Shown in pieces: positions 1 to 8,422 of a stretch of DNA of 64,000 nucleotides. Origin of the DNA: Nostoc sp. UHCC 0926 (GTDB taxonomy: Bacteria > Cyanobacteriota > Cyanobacteriia > Cyanobacteriales > Nostocaceae); contig NZ_CP117768.1 of the NCBI RefSeq assembly GCF_028623165.1, positions 1,736,001-1,800,000 on the forward strand, read 5' to 3'. The notes beneath the pieces are model-generated. The model worked only from the letters and a program-made list of their open reading frames with translations, was not told the origin of the DNA and did no database searches. The stretch's first letter is position 1, and each line of letters begins with the position of its first letter. The translations under genes were made by a program, and so were the position numbers.

Positions 1-2
1 AA

Positions 3-338
3 GTCGATCTGCTGATCTTTGTTCGCACTGAAGAATCTCCCCATCAGCCAATTCGAGCTTGGGTGAGAAACCTTGGCGAGTTGCTGATTTGTGGTGGTCT
101 AGAGTATGGAGAGCCAGATTTCTGCTTCTCTGTGGATCACACGCTTTTTTATCCTTTTTCCTATCATAACAGCGCAGACAATAGCGAACTGTACTCTCTC
201 AATCAGCCGCTACTGGAAAATGCCCTACGACGTTGGGAGGAACGGTTTGGTTCAATAAGCGAAGTTGAGGGATTACAAGGAATTTATGAATACGGATTTA
301 AGCCAGAAGAAGAATGGGCTGCAAAATTAACTGATTGA
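3..338 (+). CDS. Hypothetical protein, 5' end outside window
   Basis: The reading frame is open from the left edge to a TGA after Thr-Asp. A GTG at 63 could act as a start, but the frame continues upstream without a stop (VDLLIFVRTEESPHQPIRAW), so the gene most likely begins outside the window. The visible 111 residues are soluble, acidic and rich in aromatic residues, with a C-terminal part around RRWEERFGSISEVEGL. There is no signal peptide, membrane segment or motif I can name. About 790 bp without a clear gene follow. I do not recognise the family. Confidence is in its being coding, not in any function. Confidence 0.6.
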   Translation, partial: VDLLIFVRTEESPHQPIRAWVRNLGELLICGGLEYGEPDFCFSVDHTLFYPFSYHNSADNSELYSLNQPLLENALRRWEERFGSISEVEGLQGIYEYGFKPEEEWAAKLTD

Positions 339-1129
339 CAAAACAACAGATATAATTCAGCCTTTGATTTACCAGTTTAGGGTTTTTGGAGTGGAAGTAA
401 CGGTTTTAACTTCTCCCACTGTTCTGTACCTGTCGTCCTCGATTCATCAATACACTATGCCTGCGATCGCCTGTTTTTTAGGATACAACGAGTTTGAAAA
501 CACGCCTTATAACCTTGTCTACTGAACTAGTGGAGTTGTGACGGTATAGCTCCAAAAACTGCAACCATTCACCTAACACCAAGGGTGCGATCGCGCAATC
601 AAGGTATGCGGTAATGGCTTCAGAAAACTTTACCAGCAAAGGATATTACTTGACACACTTCTATATTTCTGAAATTTGACTTACCTGACTTAAGGTATGG
701 TTATAAAAGGGCGCAATCGCTAATCGAAGAAGCGAGAGGAAATAAGTTTTAGATACCACCTCTAGCACTGAAGTCGGTACAAATTTTTCATGCCACAACA
801 CATAACGGGGAGGGGACCTAATTCCTCATCATAAAACCTTTCTACCCCCATCAAAAACCCATTTGGCAAAATCGGTGGTTTATTGGGGTGAGGATTTTAC
901 TTAGAGTTATGATGCTACAAGAGTTGAATAACTACTATTGGTAGGGCTACAATTGTTTGCCTGCAAATGAATAAATCCAGTTAGAGTTTTTGCCCAACGA
1001 TGTTGGACAATTAGTGGTTAGCATCCTCCTGTTTATTTCAATAGTTTGCTAGCATCGTTTTTGTATTTATGTACAAAAGTTTAGACTCAAACTCAGCAAC
1101 ACTCTACTTGTTGATGCGTCCTAGCGCTG
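339..1129. other. Gene-poor spacer before trmFO
   Basis: No convincing gene seen. On the minus strand at about 480-640 there is a short open stretch that reads like coding remnant (VKFSEAITAYLDCAIAPLVL). It has no good start and is only some 50 codons long, so it may be a decayed gene. The rest is AT-rich and includes HIP1-like GCGATCGC sites. Confidence 0.4.
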
Positions 1130-1171
1130 ATGCTAATGGATACTTCTGATATAGGAACTAAAAATTTAACT

Positions 1172-2488
1172 ATGGAACAACAACCGATACAAGTAATTGG
1201 AGGTGGACTAGCTGGAACTGAAGCAGCGTGGCAAATAGCCCAAGCTGGAGTACCAGTAATTCTCCATGAAATGCGTCCAAAACGCTTCAGCCCTGCTCAT
1301 CATACAGAACATCTGGCAGAATTAGTCTGTAGTAATTCCTTTGGGGCAATGGCAAGCGATCGCGCAGCTGGATTATTACACGAAGAATTACGCCAACTTG
1401 GCTCTATCGTCATTTCTAAAGCTGATGAACACGCCGTTCCGGCAGGTGGGGCGCTAGCCGTCGATAGAGGACAATTTGGCCAAGACTTGACTCAAACTTT
1501 AGCTAGCCATCCTTTAATCGAATTTCGTCGGGGTGAAGTGTCTGCGATTCCAGAAGGAATTGTGGTTTTGGCAACTGGGCCTTTAACCAGTCCCGACTTA
1601 GCCCAAGATTTGCACCGCTTTACCGGGATGGAATACCTCAGCTTTTTCGATGCGGCTAGTCCGATTATTGTGGGAGAATCGATTAACCGTGACGTTGCTT
1701 TTATGGCATCACGTTATGACAAAGGTGAAGCCGCTTATCTCAACTGCCCAATGAATAAAGAGCAGTACTTGCAGTTTCGAGAAGAACTTTGTAAAGCTGA
1801 ACAAACAGAACTCAAAGGTTTTGAACGGGAAACGGCAAAATTTTTTGAAGCTTGTTTACCCATTGAAGAACTAGCACAGCGGGGGGAAGATACCATGCGC
1901 TACGGCCCCCTAAAGCCAGTGGGATTGTCAGATACTCGCACAGAAGAACGTCCTTATGCTGTGGTGCAGTTACGACAAGAAGATAAAGCCGGTCAACTGT
2001 GGAATATGGTAGGATTCCAAACTAATCTGCGTTGGGGTGAGCAAAAGCGAATATTTCAGCTAATTCCAAGTTTGGAAAAGGCGGAGTTTGTGCGGTTGGG
2101 AGTGATGCACCGCAATACTTTTATTAATGCTCCTCAGCTAATGCATCCGACTCTGCAATTTAAAGAGCGTCCGACATTGTTAGCAGCTGGACAGTTGATT
2201 GGTACTGAAGGCTACACCGCAGCGGCTGCGGGTGGCTGCTTGGCGGGAATTAATGCAGCACGGCTAGCTTTGGGTAAAGAACCTTTAGTTTTACCACCAA
2301 CAACAATGATGGGTGCGTTATTGGAATTTATTAGTTCCGCTTCGCCAAAGCATTTCCAACCAATGCCGCCCAACTTTGGGATTTTTCCCGAACTGGGTGC
2401 GAAAATCAAAAGTAAACAAGAGCGTTATGGACGTTACCGCGATCGCTCTTTAACTGATCTAGCAAACTGGAAAGCAAATCATAATTAA
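1172..2488 (+). CDS. trmFO: TrmFO, folate/FAD-dependent tRNA U54 methyltransferase
   Basis: Makes 5-methyluridine at position 54 of the tRNA T-loop, using methylenetetrahydrofolate as carbon donor and FADH2 as reductant. From the ATG at 1172 the protein is 438 residues. It opens with [20 protein letters not shown], the Rossmann FAD-binding motif, followed by the family-typical HEMRP and LVCSNSFGA segments. The C-terminal half has [17 protein letters not shown], the second FAD-contacting signature. An in-frame ATG at 1130 would add 14 residues that do not belong to the conserved N-terminus, so I chose 1172. The gene stands alone on the plus strand with long spacers on both sides. Length and motifs are normal for the family. 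Confidence 0.96.
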   Translation: MEQQPIQVIGGGLAGTEAAWQIAQAGVPVILHEMRPKRFSPAHHTEHLAELVCSNSFGAMASDRAAGLLHEELRQLGSIVISKADEHAVPAGGALAVDRGQFGQDLTQTLASHPLIEFRRGEVSAIPEGIVVLATGPLTSPDLAQDLHRFTGMEYLSFFDAASPIIVGESINRDVAFMASRYDKGEAAYLNCPMNKEQYLQFREELCKAEQTELKGFERETAKFFEACLPIEELAQRGEDTMRYGPLKPVGLSDTRTEERPYAVVQLRQEDKAGQLWNMVGFQTNLRWGEQKRIFQLIPSLEKAEFVRLGVMHRNTFINAPQLMHPTLQFKERPTLLAAGQLIGTEGYTAAAAGGCLAGINAARLALGKEPLVLPPTTMMGALLEFISSASPKHFQPMPPNFGIFPELGAKIKSKQERYGRYRDRSLTDLANWKANHN

Positions 2489-2674
2489 TGGGCATTGGGC
2501 ACATATCATGATCAAAAATCTCGCAAAAGGTAATATTTGCATCTCTTACAAATCATCTGAAACTCAATTAGAGATAGGGATTTGAGTGACGCGATCGCAA
2601 GTATGAGCCAAAGCCGAAAAATCAACCGAGACCATGCCAAAAAAATCCAGCGACCGATGATGGAAGATGAAGTG

Positions 2675-2957
2675 ATATCATGTCCGGGTAATTAGTTACG
2701 ATAAAAAATTTCCATAGTTCTTATATTTGAACATCTCAGCCTCAATTTTATCGTAAGTGTTCAGGCGGACATGATATGATTCCTTCGCAACTAGAAGCCT
2801 TACTTACACCGATCTTAAACCCTTTGATTTACGATAAAAATCTTTGATTTCTAGTGAGGACTTTAGTCTTCTTTGCAAGACCAGAGGCGAACAAAATCAG
2901 GACTTCAGTCCTGACTACGAACATTTTTTATTCAGGTTGATTAGCCGGACATGATAT
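2675..2957. mobile_element. MITE-like element with ATATCATGTCCG termini
   Basis: The left end reads ATATCATGTCCGGGTAATTA (2675-2694) and the right end ends in CGGACATGATAT (2946-2957), the exact inverse of its first 12 bases. A second copy of that right end lies at 2766-2777. The structure could be a 103-bp element, a 283-bp element, or one element inside another. There is no transposase gene. Similar ends flank the repeats at 53600-53771 and 61199-61420, which supports a non-autonomous mobile family. The interior includes the dyad TCAGGACTTCAGTCCTGA. Confidence 0.6.
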
Positions 2958-3113
2958 TATTCAGCACTCAAAACTGTTTCGGAGATGTCTGACGAAAAAT
3001 ACACATCTACGTTTAGTTTATTCAACACCTGATTTGAAATTTATTTTGTTTCATAAAACTTAAAATAGGTTTATTATCCTTTAAAATCTTTTGCAGAAAT
3101 TTAGGTAAGATAT

Positions 3114-3515
3114 ATGGCTGATATTGTTGATATTGCAGTTACGGCTAAGTCTTTTAAAACACTGGTGGCGGCTGTACAAGCTGCTGGTTTAGTAGAAATA
3201 TTAAAAAGTCCAGGCCCGTTTACTGTCTTTGCACCAAATGACGATGCTTTTGCCAAGTTACCAGCGGGAACTATCCAAACTCTGTTACAGAATATTCCCC
3301 AGCTAACGCGGATTTTAAAGTATCATGTCGTTCCAGGAAAGCTGCTACAGGCTGATTTGGCACAACTCGGTACGGTTAATTCTGTGGAAGGTTCACCCAT
3401 TAAAATTGATTCTTCTGATGGTTTTGAAGTTAAAAATGCCACAGTTTTAGCAGCAGATATTGAAGCTGATAATGGTGTGGTACACGTTATCGATACAGTG
3501 ATTTTACCGGGTTAA
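3114..3515 (+). CDS. Fasciclin (FAS1) domain protein
   Basis: The 133-residue protein is a single FAS1 domain. The H1 motif [18 protein letters not shown] lies at about residues 37-54, the central YHVV at about 90, and the H2-like end [13 protein letters not shown] closes the protein. FAS1 domains mediate adhesion or cell-surface interactions. In cyanobacteria short single-domain versions are common and often secreted. This one has no signal peptide ([18 protein letters not shown] starts inside the domain), so it may stay in the cytoplasm or leave by another route. It is a single gene with its own spacer. Function beyond the fold is not known. Confidence 0.93.
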   Translation: MADIVDIAVTAKSFKTLVAAVQAAGLVEILKSPGPFTVFAPNDDAFAKLPAGTIQTLLQNIPQLTRILKYHVVPGKLLQADLAQLGTVNSVEGSPIKIDSSDGFEVKNATVLAADIEADNGVVHVIDTVILPG

Positions 3516-3521
3516 TTCAGC

Positions 3522-3544
3522 TAGGGTGGGTGTTTTCCACCCTA
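3522..3544 (+). terminator. Possible hairpin terminator of the fasciclin gene
   Basis: TAGGGTGG (3522-3529) and CCACCCTA (3537-3544) form an 8-bp stem with a 7-base loop, seven bases after the fasciclin stop codon. There is no strong T tract after it, so intrinsic termination is uncertain. Confidence 0.4.
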
Positions 3545-3720
3545 CTTATCCAAAATCTTTATAATTAACTAACTATTGGTAGTATCAAAATGCAACTAAA
3601 TAGTTTAACTTATGTTATATTTGCAATGTGATTACTCACTCATATATGAATGTATATTTCGTTATTTTAAAATAGAATAAATTAAATTCTTAAAAAGCTA
3701 ACGTCTATCCCAACAAATTA

Positions 3721-4056
3721 ATGCTCGATTTTAACACCTTAGTTGAGTTCTCTCGTGGCAACTGCGTAAGTATTTGTGCATTTCTCGTACCAGCGAACTT
3801 GCTTGTCACAATTTTAACGATAAGCTTGGTAGCGTTACGTCGCCCATCATATCAAGTGTGGCAATCTGCTGGAATTGCCAGCTTTTTCGCTTCCGTGATG
3901 ATATTGCACGTATATACTTGGTTCATGGTTGGGGTGGTGATGGCTCCTACTTATATCTTGCTGTGGCTAGCAATTACTTGTTTGGTGACTAATTTGGCAG
4001 CAATTCTTTTTCAAAGACGCTACGGTAACAGCCCTAGTCTTTCCAACAACGCCTGA
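3721..4056 (+). CDS. Small integral membrane protein, unknown
   Basis: The 111-residue protein has about three hydrophobic helices: roughly residues 17-39 (CAFLVPANLLVTILTISLVAL), 47-66 and 72-96. The basic tail is QRRYGNSPSLSNNA. I see no enzymatic motif. The ATG start is clear of repeats, and codon use looks like that of the neighbours, which favours a real gene. I do not recognise a named family. It sits alone between the fasciclin gene and the decayed acetyltransferase on the other strand. Confidence 0.7.
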   Translation: MLDFNTLVEFSRGNCVSICAFLVPANLLVTILTISLVALRRPSYQVWQSAGIASFFASVMILHVYTWFMVGVVMAPTYILLWLAITCLVTNLAAILFQRRYGNSPSLSNNA

Positions 4057-4166
4057 AATTTACACATACGAGCGATGTCTAACGACAAGCCGCTACGCCT
4101 CTACGCACTATTTCTCTAACTCGCTGGTGCAATTAGTGCGTATGTGTAGATAAAATTGACGCTTCT

Positions 4167-4695
4167 TCATTCATGCTCAAGGATCGCACATAGCCAAGAG
4201 TCTCGCCATTCTCCCTTAATCCAATGGTGTTCTCGCAAATATCCTTCCTGCTGCATTCCAATTTTTTGCAAAACTCGTGCTGAGGCAATGTTTTCTGGCT
4301 TGAAGTCGCAAAAATGCGATGTAAGCCTAACTCCTGAAAACCAAATGATACAACTCCTTTTACAGCTTCAGTCGCATATCCTTGTCCCCAAAATTCTTTA
4401 CTAAAACAGTATCCAATAGAGCCTATTTTGTTGCCAGTATCTAGAGTAGAAATGCGACAGATACCAATTAATTGCTTTTGGGCTTTTAAAGTCACTGCTA
4501 AGGCAAAATGCTGACGGGGTTCTTTGCCTTGCATGAAATCTCTCTTTGCAAAAAATTCTTGGTATCTTCTTCGCTATTAGGGCCAAAGGTCAAATAACGC
4601 ACAACTTCACGATCGCTGGCGTATTTATCAACTGCTTGCCAATCTGATTCCACAAAGTCTCGCAGTATAAGATGTTGGGTTTCTAGCGGTATCAT
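4167..4695 (-). pseudogene. Frameshifted GNAT acetyltransferase (RimJ/RimL type)
   Basis: Three successive frames together encode one GNAT protein. Frame one gives MIPLETQHLILRDF up to about 4535. Frame two runs from MQGKEPRQHFALAV to LGLHRIFAT and holds the acetyl-CoA loop region FWGQGYATEAV. Frame three gives DFKPENIASARVLQKIGM to a TGA at 4167-4169. The breaks lie near 4535 and near 4315. Each fits a small deletion; the second lies where relatives read IFATCDF. The ATG overlaps the murF stop by four bases (ATGA), so it was once translationally coupled to murF. Unless both breaks are sequence errors, no full enzyme is made. Confidence 0.82.
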
Positions 4696-6047
4696 TTGGG
4701 AAATTCTGCACGTAACTGATTGACTACCTGATCTAATCCCACAGAATGGGCGGCTTTGAACAATAAACGATCGCCTGCTTGCACAAATGTCTTCAACCTA
4801 GCCACCAAATCAGCATGAGTTGCAAAGCACTCTGATGGGATACCTTCGGCACTAAGGGCGATCGCTTCGGCATCTTGTCCATCTACCAAAACCAACAAGC
4901 CGTCTAGATTCAATTTTCGCACTGTTTCTCCCACTCGCTGGTGCAACTGCTGCGATCGCTCTCCCAATTCTTTCATTGCACCCAATACGGCAATCTTCCG
5001 CTTTCCGGGTGTGTCTGCCAATAATTGCAAGGCTGCTATCATAGCTTCTGGTGCAGCATTATAAGTTTCATCTAAGATTACCACATCGTTGGGTAAGGCA
5101 AACTGCTGCGATCGCCCTGTGGGCATATCCACCACCACACCTGCTTTGAGACTTGCCCAATCGATCCCCAAAACTTTTGCTACCGCTAAAGCTGCCAAAA
5201 AATTAGTCGCATTGTGACGCCCAGGCAACGGCAGAGGTAGTTGGATTCCTGCAACTTCCACAGTCTCGTGATCAATTAACTGCCCTTGGATATCCCCACC
5301 AGAAAAGCCGTAAGTCAAAACTTCTCCGTGCCAAACTTTCGCTGCTGTGGCCATTAATAGGGGATTGTCGTGGTTGAGAATTGCCACACTATCAGCAGCC
5401 ATTTCGGCTAATAACTCACATTTTGCCTGAGCGATCGCTTCTTCCGAACCCAGTAACTCAATATGCGCCGTCCCCACATTAGTAATCACTCCAATTGTTG
5501 GATGCGCTATTTGCGTCAGTTCGGCAATTTGTCCCCTACCGCGCATCGCCATTTCGATCACGGCGTAGTCATCTTCTGTGCCAAGTTCTAGGAGAGTTTT
5601 CGGAACACCGATTTCGTTGTTGTAATTTTCATAAGTTTTGTGAACTCGTCCCTTTGTTCCTAAAACTGCGGCGATCAGTTCCTTGGTTGTAGTTTTGCCC
5701 ACGGAACCTGTTACGCCAATCACTGGAATGTTAAAGCGATCGCGCCACCATCTGCCGATTTTCTGATATGCCTTGAGGGTGTCTTTGACCTGTAATATAG
5801 GAAAGCCAGGATTTTCGTATTCAAAATCTACAATTGCAGCTATTGCACCTTTTGCGATCGCAGTTGGCACAAATTCATGTCCATCAAACTTATCGCCTCG
5901 CAAAGCTAAAAATACTTCACTCTGTTTCAGGTTACGGCTATCTGTTTGTATACCGCTACCTACTTGTGTTAAGGCAGTTTCAGATAAGTTTATTGGACTG
6001 GCCAAAAGAACTTCAACCAGTTGGGTTAGGGTGGCAGAACAATGCAT
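4692..6047 (-). CDS. murF: MurF, UDP-MurNAc-tripeptide--D-Ala-D-Ala ligase
   Basis: Adds D-Ala-D-Ala to the UDP-MurNAc tripeptide using ATP, the last cytoplasmic step in building the peptidoglycan precursor. The 451-residue length is normal. Residues 1-100 form the UDP-binding N-domain. The ATP loop GVTGSVGKTTTKE lies at about 111-123, and the Mur-ligase central domain includes ENYNNEIGVPKTLL and HATNFLAALAV. The C-domain carries ILDETYNAAPEAM. The start ATG (MHCSATLTQLVEVLL) aligns with the expected N-terminus. The downstream acetyltransferase remnant overlaps its stop codon. Confidence 0.96.
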   Translation of the reverse strand: MHCSATLTQLVEVLLASPINLSETALTQVGSGIQTDSRNLKQSEVFLALRGDKFDGHEFVPTAIAKGAIAAIVDFEYENPGFPILQVKDTLKAYQKIGRWWRDRFNIPVIGVTGSVGKTTTKELIAAVLGTKGRVHKTYENYNNEIGVPKTLLELGTEDDYAVIEMAMRGRGQIAELTQIAHPTIGVITNVGTAHIELLGSEEAIAQAKCELLAEMAADSVAILNHDNPLLMATAAKVWHGEVLTYGFSGGDIQGQLIDHETVEVAGIQLPLPLPGRHNATNFLAALAVAKVLGIDWASLKAGVVVDMPTGRSQQFALPNDVVILDETYNAAPEAMIAALQLLADTPGKRKIAVLGAMKELGERSQQLHQRVGETVRKLNLDGLLVLVDGQDAEAIALSAEGIPSECFATHADLVARLKTFVQAGDRLLFKAAHSVGLDQVVNQLRAEFPK

Positions 6048-6283
6048 AAGTAATTTACAATTTAAAGTTCAAAATTATAAAATCGAATTATGACATAATA
6101 CTGCATTAAACAACAAGATTTGCGACTTCAAGGGAAAAGCCGCGAATCTAAGCCTAATGAAAAAGATGAGGAAAGGGAACCTCATATTTAAAAATACTTG
6201 TTCTGTAACGTGTGGGGAAAAGTGATTTCTTTCTTCTTGCTTTACCTTTTTTACCCTCTTTGGTCACAATAACACCAAAAATA

Positions 6284-6312
6284 GTGCCAAAGAAGCTTAA
6301 CTCCTTTGGCAC
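6284..6312 (-). terminator. Intrinsic terminator of the TerB-like gene
   Basis: On the minus strand a perfect 9-bp stem, GTGCCAAAG...CTTTGGCAC with an 11-base loop, is followed by TATTTTTGG. It lies 53 bp beyond the stop codon of the TerB-like gene and well upstream of the murF start, so it should separate the two units. Confidence 0.65.
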
Positions 6313-6364
6313 AATTTGTTTATAAGCTATTTATATAGTTTAATTAAGCATATGTTTTTTCGTC

Positions 6365-6811
6365 CTATCCCCGGTTTTTAATCAAGATTACTTGCACAAT
6401 TTTGATTGCTATCTCACTAGAAACACCTAAAGCTTGATATAGATCATTTAAGAAGTATTTTTCTTCTTCAGCGACAATACCTTCAGCTAAGACTAAATCG
6501 GTGGCTACTGCAAAGGCTGCTTCCCGCAAGTCTTGAGATAGAGAATCTTTTGCTGCATCAAATAAACTATTAAAATCATCACCTTGGAGAATGCCCAAGA
6601 TTTTGTCAAACAGCCTGTTCATCATCTCATGGGAATAACTTTTAAAAAGTTTCGTCCGGGACAGCACTAAAGTGATAGAATTCGCTTGCTCAACAGAAAG
6701 GTAACAGTCTGAGGCTGTTGCCACCAAGATAATGACAGCAAAAGCTTCCTCTGGATTGAGTGCTGCTTGGGTTTGGCTTTCTGTACCCAACACGGCGTCG
6801 AATAGACCCAT
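6365..6811 (-). CDS. TerB-like (tellurite resistance TerB superfamily) protein
   Basis: The 148-residue, all-helical protein has the two-lobed TerB pattern: ALNPEEAFAVIILVATASDCYLSVEQAN near the N-terminus and AFAVATDLVLAEGIVAEEEKYFLNDL near 98-125. In each, acidic residues (SDCYLS and DLVLAEG) mark the predicted metal-binding helices. There is no signal peptide. TerB-like proteins are linked to stress and membrane-associated metal responses, but the cyanobacterial versions have no settled role. The gene stands alone, with a hairpin terminator behind it and a very short membrane-protein gene upstream on the same strand. Confidence 0.8.
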   Translation of the reverse strand: MGLFDAVLGTESQTQAALNPEEAFAVIILVATASDCYLSVEQANSITLVLSRTKLFKSYSHEMMNRLFDKILGILQGDDFNSLFDAAKDSLSQDLREAAFAVATDLVLAEGIVAEEEKYFLNDLYQALGVSSEIAIKIVQVILIKNRG

Positions 6812-6988
6812 TGTAGTAGCTCCTTGGTTAGAGTCCCAATAGCGCTACAGTTAGCTGTGTCTTTGGTGGATTTCCAGGTAAGACTGCAACGCTGTGAGAC
6901 TTTCATGCTTTAGTGTTCCCAAAATTAATTCACGGCGAACACCTGCACCCAATGGTTTTTGGCAAGAACTACACTACCATCTCTAAAT

Positions 6989-7126
6989 TTAAGGTTCTCC
7001 TGTCTTTTCTATTGTTTCAATTACCGCCAAACCTATACCAGAAGCTGCTATTAACAGTACTACTGATATCAAATAGGCATTGATCAGCATCCGTAGGGCT
7101 TCATCGAAAAAAATGTAGGTGGTCAT
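6989..7126 (-). CDS. 45-residue single-helix membrane protein, unknown
   Basis: From an ATG at 7126 the minus strand encodes 45 residues beginning MTTYIFFDEALRMLINAY, with a hydrophobic helix at about 18-36 (LISVVLLIAASGIGLAVIE) and the tail ETIEKTGEP. AGGTGA lies a few bases before the ATG and makes a plausible ribosome site. The size and plan (short N-tail, one helix, charged C-tail) recall the tiny subunits of photosynthetic or respiratory complexes, but I cannot match it to a named one. Coding status is inferred from start, ribosome site and a clean hydrophobic profile. Confidence 0.55.
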   Translation of the reverse strand: MTTYIFFDEALRMLINAYLISVVLLIAASGIGLAVIETIEKTGEP

Positions 7127-7427
7127 TGCTTCACCTTTTGAACTTTGTGCTACTAGTACTTTTTATTTCTCCACACCCCGATAGGTGAATTTCGGTGAGA
7201 AACTGCTAGCAATTGCATCTTAACAAAACTTTAGCTCTTTCAGAACCCACTCAAAGTTTTTCTTTCTGAAGATTCGATGAAGCTTACAAAAAAGGGCATT
7301 GGGCATTGGGCACAGAAGAAAGACTTACTGCAATTTCCTCTCTGCACCCCTGCTTTCCAGGTGAAGAAATCTTTACGTGCATCATTTCTGTAAACTTTTG
7401 TCCGGCAATCAGGTAAACAAGGAAAGC
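7127..7427. other. Spacer with heptamer repeats
   Basis: No gene seen. Tandem GGGCATT heptamers near 7296-7310 are the short repeats typical of Nostoc-group spacers. Confidence 0.4.
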
Positions 7428-8348
7428 TTAAAGTAAACAGCGTTCAATCGTCGCTACAACTGATTGAGAAAGAGTATCAAAGTCGTAACCACCTTCTAAG
7501 CCAAACAGAATTTTACGAGTTAACCCTAGACAATAATCAGTAAATAAAGCGTAGTCTTGTGGCTGCAAATTGATACTTGCCAAAGGATCTGCGGCATTGC
7601 CATCATAACCAGCACTGACAATCAGTAAATCCGCCTGAAAGTTAGCTAAAAACGGTACAACCTGTGTTTCAAATAGTGGCTGATATACTGCAATATCACT
7701 ACCAGGGCGTACTGGTAAATTTAAGACATTATTATGAAAGCCGCGTTCTGTCGATCTTCCAGTACCGGGATAGCATGGGTACTGATGTAGGGAACAGTAG
7801 GCGATACGTGCTTGGGTTTCGACGATCGCCTGAGTACCATTACCGTGATGCACATCCCAATCAAGGATGGCGACGCGGTTAACTCCAGGTTGTTCTAGGG
7901 CAAATAAAGCTGCGATCGCTGCATTAGAAAAGAGGCAAAAGCCCATTCCTGCATCACTTTCTGCATGGTGTCCTGGGGGACGTGCTAGTACAAAAGCCGG
8001 ATTAGCCGACTCTAACACAGCCTCAACTCCATCTAACCAGGCACTGACTGCCAACAATGCCACATCATAACTGCGGGGGGAAACTGGCGTATCTCCATCC
8101 AAAGGACCGCCGCCACTAGAGGCGATTTGCCAAAGTTTTTTGATATAGGCTGGGCTATGCGCTTTAACCAACATAGACATGAGTGATGGCTGTTCTGATG
8201 CTGGTGTAGGCGATCGCCACGTGATTTGATCTGCGAATGTAGCTGCTTTTAGGGCAGTAGCGATCGCACTTAAACGTTCTGGTCTTTCGGGATGGTATTT
8301 TCCAGTCTTGTGATCTAAAAATTCGTCGGAATAAATGACTGGCAGCAT
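7428..8348 (-). CDS. Histone-deacetylase-fold (AcuC/HDAC-like) hydrolase
   Basis: The 306-residue zinc hydrolase belongs to the arginase/deacetylase fold, which removes acyl groups from lysines, acetylpolyamines or small amides. Visible active-site parts: the His pair in RPPGHHAE (127-128), the zinc ligands in LDWDVHHGNGTQ (Asp165, His167) and SAGYDGNAADPLA (Asp254), and the late loop GLEGGYD. The N-terminal YHPERPERLSAI is also family-typical. All catalytic residues are present, so it should be active. Substrate cannot be told from sequence; cyanobacteria lack histones, so protein deacetylation or polyamine metabolism are both possible. It lies 74 bp downstream of the large GGDEF-EAL gene on the same strand. 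Confidence 0.94.
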   Translation of the reverse strand: MLPVIYSDEFLDHKTGKYHPERPERLSAIATALKAATFADQITWRSPTPASEQPSLMSMLVKAHSPAYIKKLWQIASSGGGPLDGDTPVSPRSYDVALLAVSAWLDGVEAVLESANPAFVLARPPGHHAESDAGMGFCLFSNAAIAALFALEQPGVNRVAILDWDVHHGNGTQAIVETQARIAYCSLHQYPCYPGTGRSTERGFHNNVLNLPVRPGSDIAVYQPLFETQVVPFLANFQADLLIVSAGYDGNAADPLASINLQPQDYALFTDYCLGLTRKILFGLEGGYDFDTLSQSVVATIERCLL

Positions 8349-8422
8349 AAGACGAAAAAGGTTGGCAGCAGGTCAATGAATGCTATTGTATCCTCACTGG
8401 TACAAACAGTTTTTCCTTGTGA

